Assembly (NCBI RefSeq): GCF_030272615.1
Contig: NC_081411.1
Coordinates: 38,572,640-38,636,639 of the forward strand
Direction of reading: 5' to 3'
Length of the DNA: 64,000 nt
DNA from: Cryptomeria japonica
Taxonomy: Eukaryota > Streptophyta > Pinopsida > Cupressales > Cupressaceae
Below the pieces are notes generated by a model. That model did no database searches. It was not told the DNA's origin and was given only the letters and a program-made list of their open reading frames with translations. How positions within the stretch are numbered: position 1 is the first letter of the stretch; each line of letters begins with the position of its first letter. Positions 11,810-23,342 of this stretch are shown here, in pieces. A program made the position numbers and the translations under genes.

Positions 11810-13260
11810 ATGCACAGAAGAAGAAGAGACGCACTGGGAAGGTTTATCCCTGAAAATCTATTTATTGAACTACCATTTGACCCAGCTGACAACGAACCTG
11901 AGGAAAATCCATTCGCTCTGTTATTCCAGCAACCAAACATGGCAAATAATCAACCCAATAATCCGCCTCCTGCATTTGAGTTTCCTATTGTTCCCCAGGG
12001 AGATACTGACAATCTTAAAAACATTCCCTCTTCTTTGCTCCCAAAGTTTTATGGCCTGGTTACAGAGGACCCAGAAACCTTTCTGTTTGAATTTGATGTC
12101 CTCTGTCACAGTTATGACTACAACACAGACGTTCATAAATTGAAGTTATTCCCTTCCACCTTGAAGGAAGGAGCTCTCAGATGGTTCATGAGTCTAGGAA
12201 GAGGTGTAGTTGATAGTTGGGAGGTCATGCAGACAAAATTCCTTGAAAAATATAAGGAATATTGTAAGAGCACCGGCAAGGGTGATGATATATTCCAAAT
12301 TCAACAGAAGGAGGATGAGAGTCTGGAAGATTACATTTCCAGATTCTTGTTTGCACTACAGAGGAACTCAAACCATACTCTCAACGAGGACTCTCAGAAA
12401 CTACTGTTTCTAAAGGGAATCAGTGATGCTTGTATAGATGCCCTGGACCTGATAGGAGAAGGTGATATAGCCCAGGTGCCTTGGGATGATATAAAGAAAA
12501 TATGTCTTAACTACTCTCGAGCAATAGTTAAGAAAGGTAGAGGTCATCATGCTACAATAGGGAAGTCTTCTTCTGACGGAGTTTCTCGAATAGAGATAAC
12601 AAATTTGCTATCTGACTTTAAGCAGGACATCATTAATAATATGGCTACGCAACTAGACACTATGCAAGCTTGAAAGAAACATGAGGAGGCTGACGCAGTT
12701 TTGGCCGAGTTTTGTCCATATTGCAGACAAAAAAAGCGTGACTGCAGATGCAAGATGGTGGCTAATTTGGAAGCTAAACAACTACCTACTAACTTTAAGC
12801 CAGTAGAAGGAGATGATGATCACATGTTCTTTGTTGCACAAAGGAGACCATGGGCCCAGAGACAAGGTATGCCTCAAGACCCTTTAACTTTTGGTAATTC
12901 TTATTCTGGATATAATAATCAATGGCAACATGCATATGGACCACCACCATCCTGGAACCCACCTCAACCAAATTGGCCTAATTATCAGAACCAGCAATGG
13001 TAACCCCCTCAAGGGGGATGGCAGCAGCCACAGGGGCAATGGACCCCACCTTTAGGAAATTGGCAGCAAAATTCTCAATGGTGAAGCCCTCAACAATGGC
13101 AAAACCAATCCTCTGGATTCCTGCAACTTCCACAATCGCAACCATAAGCCCTTATGCCGCCTCCTGCAGTAACTGCCACAAATCCTGGACCTTCGAAACA
13201 AATGCCTATGCCTGCCCAGCCAATACCCAACCCCAATAATAAACCTCAGTAGCCTGCATA
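11810..13260 (+). mobile_element. gag region of Athila-like copy 1
   Basis: Fossil capsid-coding region. The N-terminal part has the retrotransposon gag fold signature (LKLFPSTLKEGALRWFMSLG, then SWEVMQTKFLEKY). A Cys cluster (CPYCRQKKRDCRCK) follows, then a long Gln/Trp/Pro/Asn-rich tail. The matching region of copy 2 is 54815-56257 on the other strand. Broken. Confidence 0.85.
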
Positions 13261-13315
13261 TCTTGCCGAAGCCAACCAATATCAAGCTTATGCCTTAAAC
13301 ATTAATGATATCCAT

Positions 13316-14545
13316 TTGAGGTCTGGCACTACTTTACCTGCTCCAAAACCGCCTCGGATTACTGAAATATCAGATCCTCCCCATGAAGAACCTACTACAA
13401 CTGTTGTTCCTACTGAGCACATGCCAATAACAGATACCGTAACTAAGGAGCCTATTCTAAAAAATCAAGATAACCCACCTTTTCCTCAGAGGTTGCAAAG
13501 TACTGCATATAAACCCATGGAACAACCCACTTTTGACATTATGGATCAGCTCAAAAATGTGCAGATTTAAATTCCTTTATTCCAGGCTATTAAAGATATT
13601 CCTATTTTTGGAAAAGCTATTAAAGAAGCCTGTTTAAAGAAGCCTGGACGAAAGAAAAAGGACCCTCAAACAATTCATGTCTTAGGAAAATTGGCTGATA
13701 TAATGTTGGGAAATGTAGTTATGCCAAAGTATATTGACCCTGGAAGTCCTGTAGTACAGATAAATGTAAATGGCCAAGTTGTAAAAAATGTTTTGATTGA
13801 TTTAGGTGCTGCCATTAATGTCATGACAAAGCATACTATGGACTCCCTGAACATTTCAAACATTAGGTCTACACCCACAGTCCTGCAGCTTGCAGACAGT
13901 TCCACAGTTAAGCCTGATGGGATTGTAGAAGATGTAATTGTCATTCTTGAATCTTGGGAGTACCCTGTTGATTTCACAATATTATCAGTTAAGGCAACTT
14001 TAGGAGGGTATCCAGTTATTCTTGGTAGACCATGGTTAGCAACTGTCGATGCTTTTATAGGATGTCATTCTGGAGATATGACTATTTCTGATGGGCAGTC
14101 CACAAAGAAATTGGCTCTGTATCCTCTTGCTAGACCTCAGCCAGATTTGTCCCAACCTGTTTGGCCAGATGTGGGGGAGGAAATTGAAGAAACCAATTCC
14201 TTGGCTAAATTGATGATGATTCAAAATGACCCATTCTCACAACTTCAGAGTGAAGATGCCTTATTGTTTCAAATTCTACAAAACAACTCTGATAAAGAAG
14301 GTTCACCTGATCCAAATGATATTCATTTACAATATTTCCTGCAGCAACCAGATTCTGAAAATCCACTGCCTAAACTTCCAGTGATTTTTCATAATTTGCT
14401 TCCACAGGAGATACAAAAATTACCTGTAGACTCTATGAATGATCTCACGGAGCAGATAGAATTGTCTCAAGGTCATTGTTTGAATATCAATAATAAGCTG
14501 TCACAGTCTCAACAGGCTGATCTATTAAAAATGCTACAAGAATAG
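13316..14545 (+). mobile_element. Linker and protease region of Athila-like copy 1
   Basis: A Pro/Thr-rich linker is followed by a retropepsin-like domain with the Athila-typical active site VLIDLGAAIN and the flap-side block VILGRPWLAT. An acidic spacer then leads into the RT. Fossil. Confidence 0.85.
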
Positions 14546-14599
14546 CATAAAGCTTTTGCATGGGAATATGGGGACATGCAAGGAATAGATCCTTGAGTT

Positions 14600-15320
14600 T
14601 GTACTCATAGGATATATATCAAAGAAGATTGTTCACCAATTAGACAACCTCAAAGAAGAGTAAATCCAGCACTTAGGGAAATAGTTAAAAATGAACTTCA
14701 AAAATTGCTTGATGCTAGCTTTATTTATCCAATCTCTGACAGTCAATGGGTTTCTCCCTTAGTTATTGTTCCCAAGAAAGGTGGAAAATGGAGAGTATGT
14801 GTAGATTACAGAGAATTGAACAGTGCCACTAAAAAAGATCACTTTCCACTACCTTTTGTAGATCAAGTACTAGACTCACTGTCTGGCAAAAAATATTTTT
14901 CCTTTTTGGATGGTTACAGTGGATACAATCAGATAAAAATAGCCCCTGAAGATCAAGATAAGACCACTTTTACCTGTCCATGGGGAACATTTTCTTATTC
15001 GGTCTTGCCTTTTGGCTTATGCAATGCGCCAGCAACATTTCAAAGAGCAGTAATTAGTATCTTTGCTGATATATCTCATGAATGTATGGAGATTTACATG
15101 GATGATTTCACTGCCTATGGAGTCACATTTGAAGAAGCACTGGTAAATTTAGAAAAAGTATTGAGAAGATGTAGAGAGCAAAATTTATCTCTAAACAGTG
15201 AGAAGTGTTTTCTAATGATGGAAGAAGGTATTGTTCTAGGTTATCATGTTTCAAAAAATGGAATTCAGGTTGACCCTGCTAAAATTGAAGTAATTCAGAA
15301 TTTACAAACTCCTGCAAAAT
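14600..15320 (+). mobile_element. Reverse transcriptase region of Athila-like copy 1
   Basis: RT with IYPISDSQWVSPLVIVPKKG, VCVDYRELNSATKKDHFPLP, FLDGYSGYNQI, the PFGLCNAPATFQR block and the catalytic box IYMDDF. This set of motifs is diagnostic of the Athila branch of Ty3/gypsy. Fossil. Confidence 0.92.
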
Positions 15321-16111
15321 AGAAAGATGTCAGAAGTTTTCTTGGTCATGTAGGGTATTATAGAAGGTTTATAAAAGACTTCAGTAAAATTGCCAGTCCA
15401 CTTTATGCTTTGTTAACAAAGGATTCCCAATTTGAGTGGACAGAGGGCTGTGAAAAATCCTTCCTACAATTAAAAGACTTGCTTACTAAAGCCCCTGTTC
15501 TTCAAGGTCCAAAATGGAATTTGCCTTTTCACATACATGCTGATGCTTCTGACTTTGGCATAGGAGCAGTTCTGAATCAAAAAGAAAATTCAGTTGAACA
15601 TGCTATTTACTTTATCAGCAAGAACCTTCAAGGTCCTGAGCTCAATTATACTGTCACAGAAAAGGAATTGCTTGCAGTAGTATATGCTTTGAGTAAATTT
15701 AGACATTATGTCACAGGTTATCAGATATTCGTCCATAATGACCATGCAGCAATCAAATATCTGATGAACAAACCGGCCATTTCTGGTAGGTTGGCACGAT
15801 GGCTCCTGTTGTTACAAGAATTTGACATTTCTATAATTGACAAACCAGGGAGAGCTAATGTTGTAGCTGACTTTTTATCAAGACTTCAATCAGCTACACC
15901 TGTTGAACATGAGATTATTGATGATAGGTTCTCAGATGAACACTTGTTTTCTATCACTACACATATACCCTGGTATGCAGACATTGCCAATTATCTAGCA
16001 GCAAACAGAATACCAGACTACTTTTCTCCAAAAGAAAAGAAGTTATTAATAGAGAAAAGTTTTAACTTTTCCAGGATTGCAAATAGTTTGTTTTATACTG
16101 GAGCTGATTAG
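15321..16111 (+). mobile_element. RNase H region of Athila-like copy 1
   Basis: RNase H with IHADASDFGIGAVL, TEKELLAVVYAL and FRHYVTGYQIFVHNDH, followed by the LADFLSRL-like block (VVADFLSRL) and a connection domain. Fossil. Confidence 0.9.
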
Positions 16112-17313
16112 GTAATGCGAAGATGTGTAAGAGAAGACGAAACTTATGACATATTGCATGCTTTCCATGATGAACCATGTGGAGGACATTGTGCAGCAAA
16201 AAGAACATCAATGAAAGTTCTTACAACAGGGTACTACTGGCCAACATTACATAAAGATGTTGTGGCCTATACAAGAAAATGTGACAAATGCCAGCGTATG
16301 GGAAGACCAACTAAGTCCGATGAAATGCCACTACATCCACAGATAATAGTCACCCCTTTTGATAAATGGGGGATGGATTTTGTAGGACCAATTGATCCAC
16401 CATCCAATGGAAAATCATACATTCTAGTTTGCACGGACTATGTAACAAAATGGGTTGAGGTAATAGCTATGGCTCATGCTCGAGATAACAAAGTTGCTGA
16501 GTTTCTGTATGAACAAATTTTCACAAGATTTGGGGTTCCCAGAGAGCTTGTAACCGATCAAGGAGCTCAGTTTACATCTAATCTGATCACAGCACTAATG
16601 AATGAATATAAAATAAAACATAGGAAGTCCAGCCCTTATCACCCTCAAGCCAATGGTTAGGCAGAGGTAACAAACAGAGAAATTGAGGCGATCCTCACAA
16701 AGACAGTACAGATACATAGAAAAGATTGGAGCAATAGACTTCCTGAAGCAGTTTGGGCTTACAAAACTACATGGAAAACAACAACTGGGTTTACACCTTT
16801 TGAGTTGCTTTATGGGAAAACAGCCATGTTACCAATAGAATTTGAACACAAAACTTTGAGGACAGCTCTTGAACTCAATATAGACATATCTGAAGCACAG
16901 AAGGACCGTCTCCTGCAGCTAAATGCTTTGGACGAAATGAGAAAAGCCGCCCTGCAGCATACAGAAGCAATCCAACAGCAAAGGAAAAATGGCATGATCA
17001 GCACATCAAAACCAAGAAATTTTCTACTGGAGATTGGGCTCTGTTATATGATTCAAGATATCAAGAAAACCAAGGTAAGCTCACCACACGTTGGCTTGGC
17101 CCCTATGAAGTTGAAAATGTGTTCGATAATGGAGCTGTACAGCTGGTAACAATAGACCCAGTCCACTTCAAATTGTTAATGAATGGCCACCGACTCCGGT
17201 TATACCACAAACCAGTCTCCAAGGAAGAATTCATGCAGCAGTTTCTTCAGGTTCCTCCTGCTACTCTTCCTGTAGTCGAAGGCTTTTTCCTTTCTCCTGC
17301 AGCGTCACCGTAA
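16112..17313 (+). mobile_element. Integrase region of Athila-like copy 1
   Basis: Zinc-binding HHCC part (HDEPCGGHCAAKRT ... CDKCQRMG), then the catalytic core with MDFVGPI, FTRFGVPRELVTDQGAQF and SPYHPQANG, then a C-terminal part containing RLYHKPVSKEEF. Fossil. Confidence 0.9.
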
Positions 17314-17919
17314 TTTTCAAAAGGCATGCCCATAATAAAGGTTTTCTTTTTACAAAAAGGAAACCCCTTTTCTCCATTCTCATTTATCGCCTCCATTTCA
17401 CTTCTTTCACTTCCGTCCATTCAATTCATTTGTTCATTTCATCCATCCATTTCACCCATCCACGTCATCCATCCGCATCAAGCTTAATTAAAATGTCTTT
17501 CCCATTTGTCAATCCATGCAGCTGCCGTCATATTTCTTCACACGTACGTGCAATTATCAAAGGTACGCCATATCTTTTCTTATCGCATATTTGATTTATT
17601 TCATTCAATTCATTTTCTGATATGCATGTACCGGTCATTATTGCCTGAACTTCTACCTGTTCTTTGTGACATGTGAGGACACATGTCATATTTTAAGTAG
17701 GGGGCGGGGTAATCCATCTTTTGAAACCTGTCTTTTCGCCGCTGCCATAACTGCAAAATAATCTTCTTTAATACTTTTTTTTTGGTACTTTCCAACTATG
17801 GTCGCATGTCTTTCTTTATTGCATAATCATGATTAAGACTGCTTGTTCAAAAAAGTTCATTTTTGGAAAAGAAAGAAAGTAATGTGACGGCACGAAAAAA
17901 CTAGAACAGAAGGGAAGCA
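17314..17919 (+). other. Spacer between integrase and extra ORF, copy 1
   Basis: About 600 bases without a gene. It is pyrimidine-rich at first (repeats of CATCCAT/CATTTC around 17400-17480). In Athila elements the downstream ORF is thought to be made from a spliced message, and such a tract would suit an acceptor, but no specific site can be named. Confidence 0.5.
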
Positions 17920-20460
17920 GTGAATTTGAATCTTCACCAAAGAATTGAGTTCAGCTGTAAGAAAACTGCAAACATGGGTGGTCAGTTGGTGCAACATGAG
18001 CCTACAGCTCATGAAACATTATTGCAAAATCCGCAAACAGTCCATGCATTCAGCCTCTGTGGTTGGTTAAATTATTTTTTGAGCTTAAATGATTTTAATG
18101 AGGAGGCTGCTAAAGAATTTCTGAGAACCCTTTCTGAAGGGGAAGCCACCGTATGGGGTCTAACGGTTGTTGCAATCGAAAGCAGAATTGCAGAAGTAAC
18201 TGAGCTTCCAGCCGTTGGAGAAAACTTTTCTTCAGACGCTGCAGCAGCAAGGGCCGAGTTTTCAATGCCTACTGATAGACCTTTGGAAGTCTCCAAGCAG
18301 GGATGCAAGCACGTATCGTTGCCTCCTCCTTATTCAGAGTATGTTATTTACATAATCAGATATTTGACCTGTGAAGGCCGTTTTTCCTATTTGCATTCTC
18401 ATCATTTCAAATTATTGAGCCATATGAGGCATGGGTTAGCTATAAATGTTCCAAATTTCTTGTTAAAATTTTTAGAACACAATGCCCACGGAACTCAACA
18501 AGGGAAAGATAATTCTATCACTCATCATGGCCTCATTAAATTACTGATTGAGCGCTCTTTAAGGGATGTCTCATCTCTCTCCTGGCAACAATTTGTTGCC
18601 CAAAAGAGTTTGCAAATTCCACAACCTCCTAGGGTACTTACCCCACGGCCTCAGAAAAAGAAAAAAGAAAGTCCATCTACCAGTAAAACAGGGCAAGGGT
18701 CATCTACTCGTGTAGCACCTGGTCCTGCAGCTTTCGTACCCAAATCCTCTGCTAGGATTCAAACTAGGTCTGCCACTAGGAGTGAGAAGGGAAAAGCAAA
18801 GGTAGAAGGGTCCCCTGAATCTGACCCTCGTTCTCGGAAAAGGCAATGCCCTTCTCTTGCAGCACCTTCCCCTGCAGCTGTTTCTCCTACAGCAACGCCT
18901 ATTGCTATTTCTAGTTCGTCGTCATCCTCTGGTAGGGCAAAGCCCTCTAAGCAAACAAAGAAGAGGAAAACCACCGGAACACCTCCTACAGCCGCATCAA
19001 TGCCAAGAAGGGTTTCCGCAAGGAAACAATCTAAGACCTCCCTTGCTTCATCACAACCAGAGGTGATTGTAATTTCAGAAGAATCTGTTGAGTCTGAATT
19101 TAATGTTTTTCAGAATGTGTCCGAAAATGCTGCCTAGAGTTCGATCGTTCCTGAAGTGGAACAAGTTGAGACAAAGGAAACAGGGCATAATGAGCAAGGG
19201 TTACCAAATCTTGATGATTTGGCTACTGCTGCTATGCAATTTTCAGAGGAAGCATAGGCTTCTCCACCACAGGAACAAGAAGAATTTATCTTACAGCAAG
19301 AGGAAGAACAGGCTAAACAATCAAATGTACCTAGTGAAGTTGTATCTCATCCTGAAGTTTGCAAAGCTATTGTTATGTATAAGAAAACATTTTTAATGGA
19401 ATTTTGAGAATATGTTAAAACTAATTGGGAAACAGTTACATTGCAAACCCTGACTTTCCGATACATAGCCCAGACTATCATGCAGCAAAGTCTATGGGAA
19501 ATAGAAAAGAAGAAATTAAATAAGAAAATTGAAAGTCAGAAGCAAGAAATTGCTGAGCTGAAAGCAAAAACAAACGAAATGTTGAAAGTAACTGGCCAGA
19601 TTATGGAATGTAGACCCCCACCCAGAGTTTATGCTCTATGCCTTAAAGAATAGTTTTTATGGTTCCAATTAATGAGAATTTCCAGAAACCAAGATCCTAT
19701 AATTCATAATGCCAAAGACTTCTATGAAGCATACCAGGCAGCCCCTAACTGGTTAAGAAATTCTCTCTGTGAATTCTATTTGCATGGCTTTCTAATACCA
19801 TTTGAAACAGAATGGAATCCTCTTCTTTATATTGGTGATGTTCATTTAAGAGCATTTATGTCATGGACAGCAAATGAGGCAAATTATGGCAGGCAATGGG
19901 AAACATATGAGGAAGTTGAGAAAATAGAGCCTGTTCCATTACGATCTCACAGTTCAAATCCTTATGCAATGTTGAAAGATTGGTTTGCTCTGACATATGC
20001 AGTTAATAATGTTTCAGCAAGAGGGAAAATATTTGATATCAGAAAACAGGTATATGATGAATTCCAGGCACAACAATATTCATTTTGGAAATTGGCATTC
20101 TCCAGAAGTGAGAAAAGATGGGAAAAGTTAATTGTTGGGTTAAGAAAGTCAGAACCGCATAGTCCCTTAAATTTCACAGCAACTCTCAAACGAACCAGCA
20201 GATATATTCAATTGGGACTTCAAACAAGATTTGAACTGTGGTTGCCGCTGACATTCAGACCTTCTGTGCTAATGTGGCCACTTTATCCTCACCAGGCTAC
20301 AAAACTCAACAATGAATTAGAAGACCAAAGGTATGAAAAATGCCGGGATTTCAGAAGATTTTATTACGAGTTTAAAAATCCGTTTCAGAGTCATGTAGCA
20401 GCCACCGACTTCAGAGAAACCACCAGGAAAGTTAATGCTGGAGGACCAGCATTGGGCTAA
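17920..20460 (+). mobile_element. Extra ORF region downstream of integrase, copy 1
   Basis: Coding matter in the env-like position of Athila elements, about 2.5 kb. It has a conserved N-domain (residues about 20-230) with TVWGLTVVAIESRIAEVTELP, then RYLTCEGRFSYLHSHHFKLL, INVPNFLLKFLE and ITHHGLIKLLIERS. This resembles the plant 'putative transposon protein' domain found in retroelement ORFs. A basic Ser/Pro/Lys-rich low-complexity linker follows, then a coiled-coil stretch and a C-domain with WLRNSLCEFYLHGFLIPFET. No signal peptide or clear membrane helix is seen, so it does not look like a typical envelope. Copy 2 keeps the same layout (47781-50267). Fossil, broken a few times. Confidence 0.75.
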
Positions 20461-20471
20461 GTAGGGGGCAG
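20460..20471 (+). other. Polypurine tract of copy 1
   Basis: AGTAGGGGGCAG immediately before the 3' LTR. Copy 2 has the same tract at its corresponding end. Confidence 0.85.
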
Positions 20472-21773
20472 TGATGAGCTTAAAAAAATGCTCATAATTT
20501 GGATGTTTTGATAAAACTTTTAAATGCCTTTACTTTTGTTATTTCATGGATGTTCAGACTTTGTGAAACCTTTTTGGGATATCCTGTAGCAAGAAACTTT
20601 TATATTCCTGCAGCTCTTTGTGATTAACTTGATTGCATTTATTGCCCCGTTGACTCCCTAAAATGACTGGTATATCGTATACAGTTTTTGAATGATGAAT
20701 TAAATATAAAATGTGTGATTAATGAATGGATATCGTGTATGTGCCATACGCCTTTTCTGTTGTCTGTTACCTTTTGTTTCGCAGGTTGTTGAAGAATGAT
20801 CGAGTCAAGCGCAGCCAATCTCGGCCTTGCAGTAAAGTCCATTTCCTGCACGACTTCGAGGAAGCTCCGGCAAAGACTCTTTGACTGAATCATGGGAAAT
20901 AATTTTAATGACAAAGAGTGGAGTGCTAGATTCTCTCTGATCGGGTTGAACGCATAAACTCATTTATGAAGTTTGTTCCTTGATTCGAGGATATGTTTTT
21001 ACTTCCACGTCTTTCTTTTATGGAGTTAGTTAGTTAGTTGCTCCCCTATTTTTAAATAAAGCTTCTCCTCCTGCGCGAGAGAAGGGTAGAATAAGAATAG
21101 TAGATGTCATGTAAGAATCAAGATGATAATGAAAGACAGAATCTGTTTAACCAGAAGCAAAGTTTGTTGTTAGTTTCCATATCAACAAAGCAATGTATAT
21201 CATGAATCACGGAGTGTGATTCGAAACGTTGATGAAAAAATATACACACAATCGAATCCAGAAAAAATACACTAGAAATGTATATCATTCTGTTTTTATG
21301 AATAAAATTCAATGAAGTTCTGAGTTTCATATTTGCGTAATTAGGAGATGCTTGCTAAGGGGGCCCACTTAGTAGGTATCTGTAGCTAGTTAGTTAGTTG
21401 TTCTTTCCTGTTAAGCTTCAGTTTGCTTTCATCTTTAAAGTTTTTATACAAACTTAGCTTTACATTGCTCTTGCAGCACAAGGAATCCATCACTGTGTCT
21501 GTTCCGGCAGCATAAGGCCAGCTCATAGTTTGTGTTTCAGTTGTAGTTATTATGGTTTCTGTCGTAATCAAAGCATAGTTGAGTTAAAAAGCTTTGCATT
21601 ACCTTCCTGTAGTGTAGGTAGGATTTCTTTTCAGTATGTATTTCCGCTAGGAGTTGACCAAAATAAGTTCCTAGTGCATATATTTTGCTGCACCATTTAA
21701 AGTATACGTCCCCTGGTTTGACAAGGAAAGGTTTTACTGTGATTTTCATATCCTTTTGTGGGCGCGACCATCA
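20472..21773 (+). repeat. 3' LTR of Athila-like copy 1
   Basis: 1302 bp; about 98% identical by eye to the 5' LTR where aligned. It additionally carries a 73-bp insertion with a 12-bp duplication (see 21204-21276). Confidence 0.93.
21204..21276. mobile_element. 73-bp SINE/LINE-tail-like insertion in the 3' LTR
   Basis: Absent from the 5' LTR of the same element and from both LTRs of copy 2. It is flanked by a perfect 12-bp duplication, AATGTATATCAT (21192-21203 and 21277-21288). It starts with a hairpin, GAATCAC-GGAGT-GTGATTC, and has an A-rich end (GAAAAAATACACTAGA). Size, long target duplication and A-rich tail fit a 5'-truncated LINE or a SINE fragment. It postdates the Athila-like insertion. 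The family is not recognised. Confidence 0.65.
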
Positions 21774-21778
21774 GTGTG

Positions 21779-22910
21779 GATTATAACAAAACCTTTGTCC
21801 ACAATTGCATCTAATCCACTATTCACTAGTTTTATCTTAGATTTGATACTTTTATAAATAAAAGATAACAAAATTTCATTACTACTCATGTGGTTGCTAG
21901 CACTGGCTAAATACAGAACTTCAATATTTCCTTACTCACCAATATTGCACATGATGAAAACCTTTGCCTAATGTCCTTTAGATACCTTTTCATCATCCAC
22001 ATTTTCACTTTACTTTGACTAAGCATGCTATGTTTTCTAGAAATCACTACAATAGTGACCAGATTTTTGGGCAATTATAACATTCTAAATTGCTCTTACA
22101 ATACCTTTGAATTGAGATACTATCATTCTTCTTGGCTCTAGAGGTGAACTAAGAGCTTCTCGCTCGCTCTTGGCTATGAGTTCATCCAAAGCTATTTATT
22201 GTAAAACTTCCTCATCTAGAATTTCTTCTTCCTATACCACCCGGGGTTCATTTATAGTTACTTCTACTTCTCTCTCATCCTCTTGCATTAGCCTAATATT
22301 TAACATATTTCTTGTGGGAACAATGTTAAGACTGATCTAGGCTTGTTCATGGGTTTGAAAGGAATCCATCAACTCATCCATCATAAATGTTGAGAGATAC
22401 TTTTAGTCCATAATCTAAATCACTATCTCATCAAGCATATAAAATGGAACCACTGTATTTCATTTAGAGATTCTCAAAATCACTTTGAATCATCTAGAGC
22501 TTCACCAATTTGACTTTATTGATCCACATTTGAATAATTTTCCAAGGTTCCTTTGCATAGTTAGCTGCTATTATTCTCATAAAAATGACATCTACCAAGC
22601 CTCCCTCTATCAAACTCAATGTATTAGAATATTTCCTTATTTTCTCATTTAGTTGGGTTTTTCGGTTGTTTGTGAGGGTTGGATAATGTTCTAGGCTAGT
22701 CAAGTCCATGGAACCATTGACAACTAGATTCTATGAATTGTTTGCAACCATAATGGTCTTCATTTTTTGCCAAGACATCATAGTTCTATCCATTAAATGA
22801 TGGTGGTTGCTACCAACTCTTACTATCTTATACAACCATGTCTCCAACTCAATGAAACTTCAAGGCTTAGAAAATAAATGCTCAACTCACTTAGTACTTA
22901 GGTCTTTCTA
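21779..22910 (-). mobile_element. Ty1/copia remnant: gag and start of protease
   Basis: Part of the 7081-23342 fossil. Near 22494-22570 the minus strand carries the copia gag block AKEPWKIIQMWINKVKLVKL (compare KEAWDILQ...KVK..RLQ in intact elements). Towards 21779 it runs into a protease start that is cut by the Athila-like insertion. Degenerate. Confidence 0.6.
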
Positions 22911-22923
22911 GCTGTGATACCAC
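22911..22923 (-). other. Degenerate tRNA-Met primer site of the copia remnant
   Basis: The minus strand reads TGGTATCACAGCT, one base off the classic TGGTATCAGAGC, next to the presumed LTR end. Confidence 0.6.
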
Positions 22924-22929
22924 TTCTTG

Positions 22930-23342
22930 AAATGTAACACTTAATAAGATATAGCATGCACAAATTTGGTACCAAATATGATGGACTATAATCATAAACA
23001 CCCAAACAACAACAATACAAAGAGCTACTGCTATGCTTTCCAATCAACTAGAAAAAAAGAATAAAGAAAATTTGAGTAGAAGATAGCTAGAAATAAGGAA
23101 TATTCTTCCTATATAATCACAAAATGACATTTACAAACATTTTCAGACCCATATTACAAAAGGATTACAAATAAATTGTCTACAACAATTTGGAGCTGCT
23201 ACTAATTATAACTTTTGAAATTATCTAGAACTACTATGAACCTGATATCCTACTACACATTTGGAGCCTACCTATTATTGAATTTCTCTCTTCTATTCTC
23301 TACTACTGTTGCAAAGTCCTCTACTCCAAATTAATGTTGACA
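22930..23342 (-). repeat. Presumed 5' LTR of the copia remnant
   Basis: The minus strand begins TGTCAACATTAATTTGG (23342) and ends around GTGTTACA near 22930, just before the primer site. It includes an ATTATATAGG TATA-like box. The partner LTR was not found, so the limits are estimates. Confidence 0.45.

Larger units (their letters stand above)
10414..21773 (+). mobile_element. Athila-like Ty3/gypsy LTR retrotransposon, copy 1 (11.4 kb)
   Basis: A full-length but broken fossil: 5' LTR 10414-11688, tRNA-Asp primer site 11693-11710, gag, protease, RT, RNase H, integrase, an extra ORF, a polypurine tract at 20460-20471 and 3' LTR 20472-21773. A perfect 5-bp duplication GTGTG (10409-10413, 21774-21778) marks the insertion into the older copia remnant. 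The RT is of Athila type (FLDGYSGYNQI, TTFTCPWGTF, PFGLCNAPATFQR), and the primer site and the ORF placed after pol agree. By eye the LTRs differ at about 2% of positions, which at slow conifer rates would be a few million years. About ten inactivating changes are spread over the coding part. Confidence 0.92.
7081..23342 (-). mobile_element. Old Ty1/copia remnant, split by two later LTR insertions
   Basis: A minus-strand copia fossil whose parts lie in three blocks: 21779-23342 (LTR, primer site, gag side, start of protease), 9772-10408 (end of protease, pre-integrase, integrase N-part) and about 7081-7268 (integrase core, around YTQQQNGVV). The blocks are separated by the Athila-like element (TSD GTGTG) and by a small non-autonomous LTR element (TSD CTCAT). 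Reading order across both gaps is the normal copia order. No reverse transcriptase part and no second LTR were found to the left, so the 3' half appears lost. Badly broken and the oldest of the three layers here. Confidence 0.72.

Noticed and set aside
17920-20460. Typical envelope gene
   Set aside because: The position fits, but no signal peptide, membrane anchor or fusion-like features are visible; kept as an extra ORF of unknown role.
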